A DNA stretch of 64,000 nucleotides from positions 28,381,118 to 28,445,117 of the forward strand of contig OX442314.1 of assembly GCA_949358305.1 (NCBI GenBank), given 5' to 3'. Below are positions 1 through 10,087 of this stretch, piece after piece (position 1 is the first letter of the stretch; every line of letters starts with the position of its first letter). The position numbers were made by a program, and so were the translations under genes. The notes under the pieces were generated by a model. It was not told the DNA's origin. It was given only the letters and a program-made list of their open reading frames with translations, and searched no databases. This stretch comes from Strigamia acuminata. Lineage: Eukaryota; Arthropoda; Chilopoda; Geophilomorpha; Linotaeniidae.

Positions 1-33
1 TGTACAATTTATATAAAATGTCTATTTATCTAC

Positions 34-3000
34 CGATGTCAGATTGAAAGCATGTTCCAGTTGGCATAGCTATTTTACTCCAAGTTACATTAGTTTTTAC
101 TCCAGCAGCCTGCAAAAACAGTTATGATCAACTTTCAGTTAAATAACATACGTTTGTTTATTAAATGATGGGTCCAAACAGGCGTGACATCGCAATTTTG
201 CCACAGGGATTTTGAAGCAAGTATCCGCGATGTATATGCAGATGTGAACCCATCTATTGCAGAATACTTACCAAATAGGCATTGTCCATTGCTAATTTAT
301 TTATCAAAGGCGTTTGGAATCGCCACACATCTTCTATTGACGGCTTTTTAAGAATATTAGTCATGTTCATTAATTTGATAAAATGAATCTCGCATTCATT
401 CTTGCCAATTTCTTTAGCATATGTGCGCCTGTACTTAGTCATTAATGGTCCATCCATACATGCAATTAAATTGGGTAAATACAATGTGTGATTTTCTTGA
501 ATGATTACCACATATCTTGTCGGCTCACTTATATATAATTTGATTCTTTCTTTACTCACATAAACTGCCAATATTGCAGAAGTAAATATAAGCATTAAAT
601 TCAATGTAGATTGCAGTAAAAGTATTTTTTGTGGCTGCTGCATCACACTTTGAGAAACATCTTTCTTTTTGTCGATGACCAAATGCATTTGCTTAGTAGT
701 TTTCTTTTTTATGCTCGCTTTAAGTTGAGCAGGTCTGATGTATTTAGACATAATGGGAAGAAATATTTGAGCAATTTCAATCAAAGACAGAAGAGAAAAT
801 CCCAAAGAGAATCCCAAATTGCCCCCAAAATCGATTAATAAGTTTGGAATGGTGTAAATGTAGGTTTCTGTCATTCTGACAAACAATTCTTCCAATACTT
901 TAAGATTGAGACTTATTAGATCTTTGCCACTTGGTTCATCTTGAAAATCTAACTTAAAACATAATAATTTTGAGAATGATGCATAAAAATAGAAGATGTT
1001 ATAGTTTAACTTGTATCAGAATAGGCTATAAACAAATAAACATTCCGTTCACAAGGTCTCAAGCAACCACATTCAAATGATGGCAGTGTAGTCGTTTCAT
1101 GGAAAAATGCTTCCTTATACATTTCAGCCACAATTGATTTGTTTGACTCTAAACTGCAATCCATCAAATTTTTGTTGGACATAAAAGGCAACCTGGTAAG
1201 TCAAAAATCTATGAGTTTATCAATATTTAGATGTTGCATGCAATTAGACCTGCATCGTTGAGGAATTTTTTTCCTCACACAATCTTCGTAGCATTGGGTT
1301 TCCTTTTTCTTATCCGGTTCACAATAGGGATGTCTCGAAGCTAAAAATTGATACTACCAAAAAACCAATGCAGAATTACTATTTTTGGTGATCCGTCACA
1401 ATTAACAAGATTGAAAATCTGATATCTGATATACCATATTCAAACTTATATACTTTTGTGAAGCACTACAAATATCACAATATGTTTAACCTAATTGAGC
1501 TTACACTTCGAATAAAAAATTGAATATCTGATTCAATTCCTAACGCCACCGAAAAAGTGTATTGGTAAGACATGACGCTAACTATCGTACTCATCTAATA
1601 TTCAATTGTGCAAAAGTTACAAACTCCAATAAAATAGTAAAAGATGAGATGAGATTCTTACCGAAATGTGTGGCATTTGGCAGTTGGTTCTATACGTTTT
1701 AAGGAGCATGTGTGATTTCATATTTAGTGCTAATTTTCGATCTATAAATTTAGTCAATAATATTAAAAGTTCAAAATTATTTTTTGTTTGTTTTTAATTC
1801 TAACCAGAATTAAAGACCAACGATCGTCCAGTTACATCATTTCGATAGCTTAGTGAAATTTTTGTGTTATCCTTTCTAGAAATTCCTTCTTTAATTGTTG
1901 TTTCATGCAATACAGTTTTGCCCTGAAAAGTTATACGATTATAGATGTAATTCAGCAGATTACTGTATACGTATTTTGATGATCCTGATTTCATTTTCAA
2001 ATAAAATTGTTATCACCACTAAAGAATTATCTGTAATCAATTACTCTGGCTTGGCACATGCCAAAACTAGCCAAGTGTGTCTGGAGGATCAAAACTCCCA
2101 AGGCACACTTCATCCTAATTTAGCTAGGGTAATTTGCAGAAGCAACCGTTTTGGTGCAACAATTTCTTTGTTGCACCAAAACTAGCTTATGCGCACATTT
2201 ATTGCGTGGGACCGGAGTGTGCTCTGCCCCAAATTTTGGAGCTTGAGCCTCGGCTTGAGCCCACTATCAACATCAACATCAAATTGGAAACACATCGTCA
2301 CTGCCTTGGAAAAAATTCAGGTATTGATCGTGTTTGTTTGATTAGTTGAGTCTCTGCTGCTTTAAATACATTTAGTGAAATTAGCCACTTGCCTCTGTGT
2401 GTGCTAAATACCATTTAGCACACGGACTTTGCGATCTTTGGGTAAGGGGCCGTCCATAAATTACGTAACGCCTGGAGGGGGGGAGGGGGTTTCAAATTTT
2501 GTTACGGGTTTGTTACGACGGGGAGGGGGGGGGGGTTCTTAATAACTTTTTTTTTAACATTTTTAAAATTTTTTTTTAAATTTTTGAAAATTTTTAAAAA
2601 ATTTTGAAATTTTTAAAAAATTTTGAAATTTTTGAAAATTTTTTGCAAAATTTTTGAAAATTTTGAAAACTTTTGTATTATAAGCTTGTATCAAATTTTT
2701 TTTTTTGGGGGGGGGGGGTGGTGAGTTTTGTTACGTAATATAATATTCTAGGGGGGGTTTGTGGATTTGTTACGACCTTGTTACAAGGGGGGAAGGGGGT
2801 CTAAAAATCGAAAAATCAGCGTTACGTAATTTATGGACGGCCCCTAACGCCCAAAGCCTTGCGCTCGTCGCCGACCATCGTGAGCCGCCATTGAGCTTGC
2901 TCTGGCGCTCGCCAACGCCGCCCGAGCAACCTTACGTTCGTTGCTGCCATCTCGAATCACCGTTGAGCGTGCTCCGGAGTTCGCCTTCGCTGCTCGAGCG

Positions 3001-5003
3001 ATCTGTTGTGCAGAATTCGTTCACTCCATATTTGCGCACAACAATCTGTTGTGCGCCTTTCTTTGTTTCCTTTTCATTTTATTGTTTCGTAGTTATTCCT
3101 AATTTACCGGTATTAATACTATAATTATTTGTATTTAACCGAATAAGGGGCCGTCCATAAATTACGTAACGCTCCAAGGGGTGGGAGGGGGTTTTAGATT
3201 TTGTTACGGGTCATTAGTAAGGGAAAGGGGGGGGGGTTCTGAATGATGTTACGGTTACGGTCCATGAAAAAAATTTTTTTTCATGTTTTAAAATTGAAAA
3301 TATACGCAGTTTTGAGACTCAATTTTGAAAATTTTTTGGGGGGTGATTTTAGTTTTATTACGTAATTAGGGGGGTGGGGGTTTGGGAATTTGTTACAGCC
3401 TTGTTACAGAGGGGGGGGAGGGGGTCTAAAATGCCCAAAATTGGCGTTACGTAATTTATAGACGGCCCCTAAAATATAATCTGTTCTGTTTTATATTTAA
3501 CCAATTGTTTTATATGAGTATGCACACCAGGGGGTCCAGTTGTGGACAAGAGCAGGTGTGTGAATAATTTTCATTCCCCTTACCATAAAAAAATTATGAC
3601 ATTATGTGCATGAATTTACTGCCATTTACTGTCATGTCCATGAATAAAATTGAACAATTCCGGTTCTACTAACACTTGTTCTGCATTGTTTTTTAATAAT
3701 AACAATTTTTACAAGAATCTGAATACCGGTACTTATGATGACAACTGTATAAAATAACCGGACTCAAAAATCATTGGTCGAGCCAGTTTACTACTAACTC
3801 CAGACTGTAAACTACTACTAAGAGAAGTAGTTTTGATTTTTATTTATCTTTGAGATGGTTATGACTACTACAGTTAATGTAATTTTGATTTTTCTTATTA
3901 TAAAATGTTATTTCCATCATTTAAATGAAGTTTTACGCATATAAAAATGTCAAACTCATGTTTGTTATGTTTATTGGTTACTTCGTCTGGAATTTTGAAT
4001 TTTTGGCTGTTGCCTAGGCAATCGATTACAATGTCTGTACATTGTAATGCAATTCTGGTGTTTGGGTCTACTTTTCCGGATCACTACACCAGTAAACTGG
4101 CTCGACCAATGGGACTGTTGTTGATTTTTGAGTCCGGTTACAGGATGCTTCAGCATCGTACTAACCAATTTCCTGACATCCCATACTTGCCCAGGAGATG
4201 GAATAATTCAGATAGAGCTCATGATTTAGTGTCTAAATTCATTTCTTGTTTTACACAAGAAAGGTCATTTGATGCTACTCTCTAACAGAGAAGCAAATCC
4301 TTATTGTTTCTTTCCCTGACCAACCGTTGCTAACGGAAAAATATGGAAGCTGCATGACGACATCAGTGATTGTATTGGTAGCAATACTTGTACAAGCCTA
4401 ACTTTTATCATTAAAAGCTAACAATTACTAGAACAATTTTATGTGGTGACAATACATAATATCAACATAATATCAACATAATATCCCATCCGGTATTAAT
4501 AAAATAATAAGATTAAATACCTGTCTTATCTTGACGTGCTGTAAATTGCTTGAAATGTTGCTTTTTATCCAAAAATCTGTATAATTTTCAATTTTCACTG
4601 CTGCAGAAATCATTCCTCTCAGTGGCAAAACACAAACACGTAATGTTTCATACATAGAACCTTCTTTCATTATTTTCCAGTATTCGGACAAAGATCCGGT
4701 ATCGAGACCAAAGTACCTGAATTCTGGGTATGTCATTTCACCTATAGGAACATATTCAATTTCAACTTTGATATGTCCATCAAAATAGAATTGAATTCTT
4801 TCTATTGTTTGGTAACAACAAATGACGCCACAAACGATCAAAACAACGAACCAAACTGCCCGAACTAAACTACTCTTTTCTTTGTTTAAAACATTATCAA
4901 TAAACTTCAAACTATCACAGCCGGACACTGAAGTTTGAATTTCTTGTTCCACAAAACGACGAACAAGACTACGACGAAAACGCAAACTTTCTAATTCTTT
5001 CAT
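34..5003 (-). CDS. Double-module DEG/ENaC channel gene A (3' end outside window)
   Basis: Predicted sodium-channel subunit of the degenerin/ENaC (pickpocket-like) family, acting at the plasma membrane. Exons read on the minus strand: 5003-4521, 1922-1805, 1340-1250, 1192-1011, 948-272, 109-34; all phases agree. The last exons would lie before base 1. Exon 1 gives a cytoplasmic N-terminus and TM1 (LVRAVWFVVLIVCGVICCYQ). Exons 3-4 carry the Cys-rich domain that precedes TM2 (ECGCLRPCE). Exon 5 carries TM2 (GGNLGFSLGFSLLSLIEIAQ), a Lys-rich linker and a second TM1. The protein is therefore two DEG/ENaC subunits joined in one chain, as in gene B. Intron 1 (2.6 kb) is swollen by LTR and MITE insertions. 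The usual His-Gly motif before TM1 is not visible. I know of no ligand. The start is the first ATG of exon 1, matching genes B and C. Confidence 0.8.
1990..3143 (+). mobile_element. Degraded LTR-type insertion in intron 1 of gene A
   Basis: This stretch is absent from the same intron of gene B. Its first part matches 6030-6320 and the reverse of 8720-9045 in order: a TTGGCA/TGCCAA hairpin, then a 15-bp stem with 5-nt loop at 2148-2182, then a GC-rich tail (2848-3060) similar to 6690-6765. It is interrupted by a MITE at 2446-2844. It has no intact coding region. Ends and target duplication were not resolved. Confidence 0.55.
2446..2844. mobile_element. Harbinger-like MITE, copy 1 (399 bp, TSD TAA)
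   Basis: Terminal inverted repeat GGGGCCGTCCATAAATTACG at the left and its complement at the right, flanked by TAA on both sides (2443-2445 and 2845-2847). A 3-bp TWA duplication is typical of PIF/Harbinger elements. It has no coding capacity. The interior holds long G runs on the plus strand. It is nested inside an older LTR-type insertion. Confidence 0.8.
3147..3469. mobile_element. Harbinger-like MITE, copy 2 (323 bp, TSD TAA)
   Basis: Same terminal repeats and G-rich interior as the copy at 2446-2844. It is flanked by TAA at 3144-3146 and 3470-3472. It lies in intron 1 of gene A. Confidence 0.8.
3757..4138. mobile_element. Mariner-like MITE (about 382 bp, TA flanks)
   Basis: Inverted ends ACCGGACTC and GAGTCCGGT, with inner inverted segments around CTGGCTCGACCAAT, flanked by TA. 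Related to the insertion at 39950-40332 in gene C. Genes B and C lack it at the equivalent intron position. The short ORFs inside are not genes. Confidence 0.65.
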
Positions 5004-5326
5004 TTTGTTGTGACTATTAACTAAACGTGTCCTCTTGTTAAGTAGAGTTTACTGACTAAAAGTGTAAGGAGCAGCAAGAGAGGAAAAAAAACTTCAAAAT
5101 GGCAAATGCAGACAAAGATATCAGTTGGCTTTTCAAAAAATTGCTAAATTGATCGAGAAAACGTCAAAGCTTGTTTCAAAATTGAAAATGTAGGAAAAAC
5201 TGGCAAAACTTAAAAAAAAATTGTATTTACCGTTTTCAGTGTGTACAGTAGTTTGACGCGAGAAGTCTAATCATACAGACAGGTGCTAACAACTTTTGCT
5301 GCAAAAAGTATGGATTAACTGTCTGT

Positions 5327-5405
5327 AACTATCATTGCCTGACAGTGAAGTTTGCATTTCTTGCCGTACAAAACGACGAAGCCTAAGAGCTTGCACCACA
5401 GTCAT
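5327..5405 (-). pseudogene. Orphan stub of a DEG/ENaC first exon
   Basis: Starting from an ATG at 5405, the minus strand reads about 25 residues closely matching the N-terminus of genes B and C (VRQEMQTSLSGND), then loses homology. The upstream leader (tttgatgcaaaATG) also matches B and C. It sits 0.3 kb upstream of the true first exon of gene A, so it is a leftover of an unequal exchange or partial duplication. No transmembrane segment follows. Confidence 0.65.
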
Positions 5406-6029
5406 TTTGCATCAAATTCTATCGTGGTAATGACGCACCTTCGACACCTAGCTGAACTCGTGTCTCTGCAAAAATACAATTTTTAATTAAAATTTATAAT
5501 TTTTATATGAAAATCCAGTATCGGATCGCCACTCCCCATGTGACAGTCAGAAAACAAATTCAATAAATTTCAATTAGTTTCAGCGAGACTGCGAGAGTAT
5601 ACCGGTATGTAATTTAGGTCTTGGTCGGTTGTTTACGAAAAATTTAAATTAAAAATGGAATCTATTTTCATTAATTTTCATATTCAATTTCTATGAAAAT
5701 AAATAATAATTAAAAAGCACAAGCGCATAATTTTAATAAGTAATTTCAATTTTTAAATTTTGTCACAAACATTGGTGATGATAATTATACTGCAGCAAGT
5801 TATGAAAATAAATTGAAAAAATTGGTTGGTTGTTTACGAGAAATTTACATTAAAAATGGAATCAATTTACATTAATTTTCAATGAACATAAATAATAATT
5901 AAAAAGTCCCAATGCATAATTTATATAACTTATTTCAATGTTTAATTTAAATTTTGTCCCGAACATTGATAATTATAGTGCAGCACGTTATTTAAATAAA
6001 TTGAAAAAATTATTGAGTTTGTGACTGCT
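5406..6029. other. AT-rich 5' flank shared by the triplicated genes
   Basis: No ORF of note. Blocks here recur at about 15600-15830, 17000-17350 and 43100-43300, so this is duplicated 5' flank of the channel gene. A promoter is likely near 5010-5460, but I see no clear TATA box. Confidence 0.5.
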
Positions 6030-6767
6030 TGTGGTGACCCTGAAGTGTTTTTATTTATTTATTAAATAAATGTATCACCACTTAAGAAATTGTATATTTT
6101 TATTTCATTTTGGTTTGGCAAATGCCAAACCAAGTCATGTGATTAGAGGGAGAAAACTCCCCAAGCACATTTCACCCCAATTTGGCTGGGGTGAACCGTT
6201 AATTAACCGTCTTGGTGCAACAAATCCTTTGTTGCACCATATTGAGGTAATTACGCAGATTTACTGCACAAATCCGAAGTGTGCTAGGATTGCATTTTGC
6301 AAAATTGGCTCACTCTTGAATCGAACACCAAACCAAAAACAGACCTTGTCATTGCTTTGATTCGGGACTTCTGCTTTCTTTGTGCCACTTGCATAAAGAC
6401 AGCACTTGGATTTGCCACTGTTGTGTGCATTCGTCTTGAACCATCGCCGTCGCAGGAGCCACCGTGATTTCATCCAGAGTTTCTGCCATCGCCGTCGCAG
6501 GAGCCACCGTGATTTCATCCAGAGTTTCTGCCATCGCCATCGTACGAACGAGAGTGAGGAGAAGACATCGTCGCCATTTTCGTGCAGCAACCAGCCGTTG
6601 TTGCGTATCACGTATCGTTTTTTCATTGTTCTCTTTTTCCTACCTATTTATCCCTAGTTCAGTGTTTCATTTAATCTCCCTTGCGTGTGCTTCACACTGT
6701 TTGTCACACGCGCAGCCCACGTTCGTTGCCGCTGTCACGAACCACCGTTGAGCGTGCCCGCACACAA
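6030..6767 (+). mobile_element. LTR-type insertion with hairpins (TGTGGTGACC start)
   Basis: The start TGTGGTGACCCTGA matches the complementary end of the solo LTR at 7795-9100. Hairpins include 6110-6133 (11-bp stem, 2-nt loop) and 6213-6239 (12-bp stem, 3-nt loop). A roughly 50-bp segment containing GTCGCAGGAGCCACCGTGAT is directly repeated at about 6440-6540. Sequence after 6767 resumes the host flank also seen at 43333. I found no matching target duplication, so the element may be truncated or rearranged. Confidence 0.55.
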
Positions 6768-7794
6768 TTAGAGGATTAACAGTCCATGTGTCCGAAAAAA
6801 TAAAGCTACTGCATACATACACCAACAACTCGAAATTATTAGTTTAGTAGATACTGAAGATGGGGTTAACTTGGTTTATGATACTTTATGAAATAATAAT
6901 CATATTTTCAGAGCAGAGTGTTATGTTATAGGGCAGTGCTTCTCAAAATGTGGTCTGCAAGGCAACAGGCTAGTGGTTCGAAATAAGCTTGGTAAAAGAA
7001 GCCAGGTGATTAATTACAAAGTTAAGAAAACCCCATTTAATCTCGTACACTCTAAATTGCAAAAAAATTGGGTATGTTTGAAATAATATTACCTAGTCCA
7101 ACAAAATTTCACAACAACTGAATGCGATAGAACATTCGGACAAAAAATATAAAATATCTTTTTTGGGCCTAAAAAGTAGAGGTTTGTACATAGAATTGCT
7201 TTTTTGGGGCTAAAAAGTACAGCCTTGTACATAAAATTTATCTTTTGGGTCTAAAAAGAACAGGTTTGTAAGCTTACATAAAAATTCACAGTTGGCAGTG
7301 TAGAAATGCTGCGAAAAAATCAACGTTACATTAATTTTAACGAGTTCCAATATATAATTTAGTTCGTGATCAGTTTTTAATGAAAAATTTAAATTAAAAA
7401 TTTATTTTTTTGTGAATAAATAATAATAATAATAATAATAATGAGCAAAAGTGCAAACTTTGAAAATATTAATTTAGTTATTGATTAAATTTTACTCACA
7501 AGCAGCGGCATGAATCAGAAAAGCGCAGAAACGTTCATCACTTAAAAGCACAAAAACACCCCAAATTCAAGAGCGGTGCGGCTGCCCCGTGTGAGTTATT
7601 TATTCTTTCTCTTCTCTGTGGAGACTTCCATAGCACGAAGGATGCCGATCGCGACGGCAAGAAATCAAACATGGCGCATATTTTTATTTACTGCACTTTC
7701 GTGGCATTTGTTTCGAGGGTATGCCAAAAACACATGCTGATACATATGCTGAGCATGCGCAATGACATTCCCACGTTTCCCTTTTTGATGCATT
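6768..7794. other. Intergenic DNA with minisatellite and AAT repeat
   Basis: No gene seen. It holds three copies of a unit around TTTTGGGCCTAAAAAG (7130-7275), an (AAT)n microsatellite near 7420-7441, and flank sequence also present at 17760-18040 and 43340-43560. Confidence 0.5.
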
Positions 7795-9100
7795 TGTTGC
7801 GATCCGGGAATTTATTCACGAAATACTTACCTTGTTCGTGAATATCTCGCAATTGAGATGCCGTTTATAGGCCTTATACTCGGCTGCCTGTAAAATGGTG
7901 TCTAGGGGTATTTTTATGAAAGGAAAACAGCAGTTGAACTGAGTAAAAATGACAAATAGATTTTATTTGGTCTAAAATTACAGGATAATTTTGAGAAATA
8001 TAATAACTGAATTTATTATAGACTTAGCGGTTAAAATCAAGAAGAATAAATGAGGAAGAGTTGGAAATGATACGAGTGAGCGGCAAGACTCACTCGAAAC
8101 AAAGGAAAGGCGCTAACAACGACGGTTAATCGTTGAGCGCGAATATTTGGCACGCAACAAACGGCCGTTTGTTGCGCTGGAAAAATGGCGAGTCAGACTC
8201 GCCTGAGAAATTATTCTCGTTCGTACGATGGCTTTTATCTGTGAACTCCGGAGGAAGCTCGCGGTGGTTCACAGATTCGGCGATGGTTCACGGCGAGAGT
8301 TTTGCAGGTGTCGACGACGGCGTGCCCGGAACAAGTCACGGAGCACACGATAATCAACAACGAGCGGTACAAATCTCCTTTACTCGTTCGATGGCGATCA
8401 ACTGTAAACTCCGGAGGAAGCTCGCGGTGGTTTACAGTCTTCTCACGATGGTGCACGAGCAACGGTTTGCTCGATCGGCGATGGCGAATCTATAGGAGAC
8501 TCAGCGATGGCCGACGGTGAGCGGTTTTTCTCGGGCGTTACCCGAGATTCGTAGTCAGAGGTCAAATGTGGCTGGTTCCACCCATAAAACGGTGGAAACA
8601 GCAGAATCTCAACTCACCAAAACGTGTAACACGGTCAGCACTAGAATCTTTTTGTTTGAAGTTCTCAGCGATGATCATTTGTGTTGTTGTTGTTGGTGTG
8701 TGTGTGTCAAGAGTGAGCCAAACCGCCAAAATTTGGGGTTTTATGCACTCTCGAAATCTGCGCACCAAATATGCGCAGAGTGTTGATTTTGGTGCAATAC
8801 AGGATGTATTACATCACCATCATCACTCTGATGTAATGCTTTGGCCCAAAGAGGGTAAAGTGTGCCTGGGGGATTTCCGCTCCCAAGTGTAGCAATTCTG
8901 CACCTGCAGGCCTGGCACACTTTGGATTTTCCCCAAATAGGGGTGAAAATATGAGAGGGCAGTTCTCCTCTCCTCATTATGTAATTTGGTTTGGCGTGCG
9001 CCAAACCAAAATAAAATGAAAATATACAATTTCTTCCGTGGTGACTATTTATTTAATAAAAGCACACAAAATTACTAAATAACGACTCAGGGTCACCACA
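7795..9100 (-). mobile_element. Solo LTR, 1306 bp, TSD CATT, hairpin-dense
   Basis: On the minus strand it begins TGTGGTGACC and ends GATCGCAACA (TG...CA), with the 4-bp duplication CATT at 7791-7794 and 9101-9104. The paralogous flank at about 18030-18060 is the empty site. It contains a perfect 24-bp palindrome (8153-8176), an 8-bp stem with 8-nt loop (8073-8096), 8187-8203, a 12-bp stem (8985-9010), and two hairpins with identical 20-nt loops but differing stems (8237-8276 and 8401-8438). Short ORFs inside are not supported as genes. Confidence 0.75.
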
Positions 9101-9104
9101 CATT

Positions 9105-10087
9105 TTATCAGCAGTTCCTCTCTATTCTGAGCCCTCCTAATCGCGCAACTAGCGATTTAGTTCGTAAACCACCTACTGTGAAAAGAATTTCAAAACAGAA
9201 TTAAGTTTGAAGTTTTTATTTGTCTGAAAGTGCGCCTAGAGCCTAGGAATAAAATGTATTCTATCTTTTTAATTATATCGGTTCCACAAGTGCCATATTA
9301 TTGTACTAAGTAGAATAATTAAAGGAAAGTGATTACAATTTTTAAAAGCTCATTTCAATTATCACAAATTGTGAATATTTCAAAATGAAAGAGTAAACTT
9401 ATTCAATAAATAGTTAAAGATTAGCATAAATGTAATGTTACAAACAAACATTCAGTACATCGAAATTGATCAAGTAAACAACGTTTTTAAGTCAATGAAC
9501 AGAAGAAGAAAATTCAATCAAAAGATGAAGAAATAACATATGGAAATATACAAGTTGATAATTAATAAGCATTCAATGGAATTACTAGGTGCATTCAGAT
9601 TGGTTAAGCAAATACTTGAAGTTTCTTACTTTCATGAATAAAAAGGTAAGTTTAAAGACAATTACTGACAAGACCCCTTGCTTAAAGTCAATCAACATAA
9701 ATGGACTAACTTAAGCAAAATATGATGTAAAAAACACCATATCCGGATATAAAAAACGAAGTTATCAACTGAGGGCAGTCAAGCAGATTTTTCTGAACCA
9801 ATTTGAACTACTAAAATTTTAAATGTTTAGACAAGCATTAAAATTCTAAAAGTTTCTCTAAATATTAAACAGTTTAAACAACATTCTAGTTTTATAGACA
9901 TAATTCAGTGAAGGGTCCCTACTTCAATAATAGTGTGTTGTACTAAAAATATAGTTATTTCTACATACAGATTGTTTCAGTCAGTGAAACTACTAGATTA
10001 ACAGTGTGTAAATAATTGATAATTAATAATTGGAGAGCAGAATTTTACGTAACTTCAGATTTGATGCACTGAATTAATATTTTTGAA
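9105..10087. other. 3' flank of gene B, duplicated
   Basis: AT-rich, no ORF. Closely similar to 18270-19385, and its last part to 20330-20647. It is the downstream flank carried along in the tandem duplication of the channel gene. Confidence 0.6.

Noticed and set aside
6261-6751. Overlapping ORFs on both strands in the GC-rich repeat
   Set aside because: Shadow frames of a direct repeat inside an LTR-type insertion; no family resemblance.
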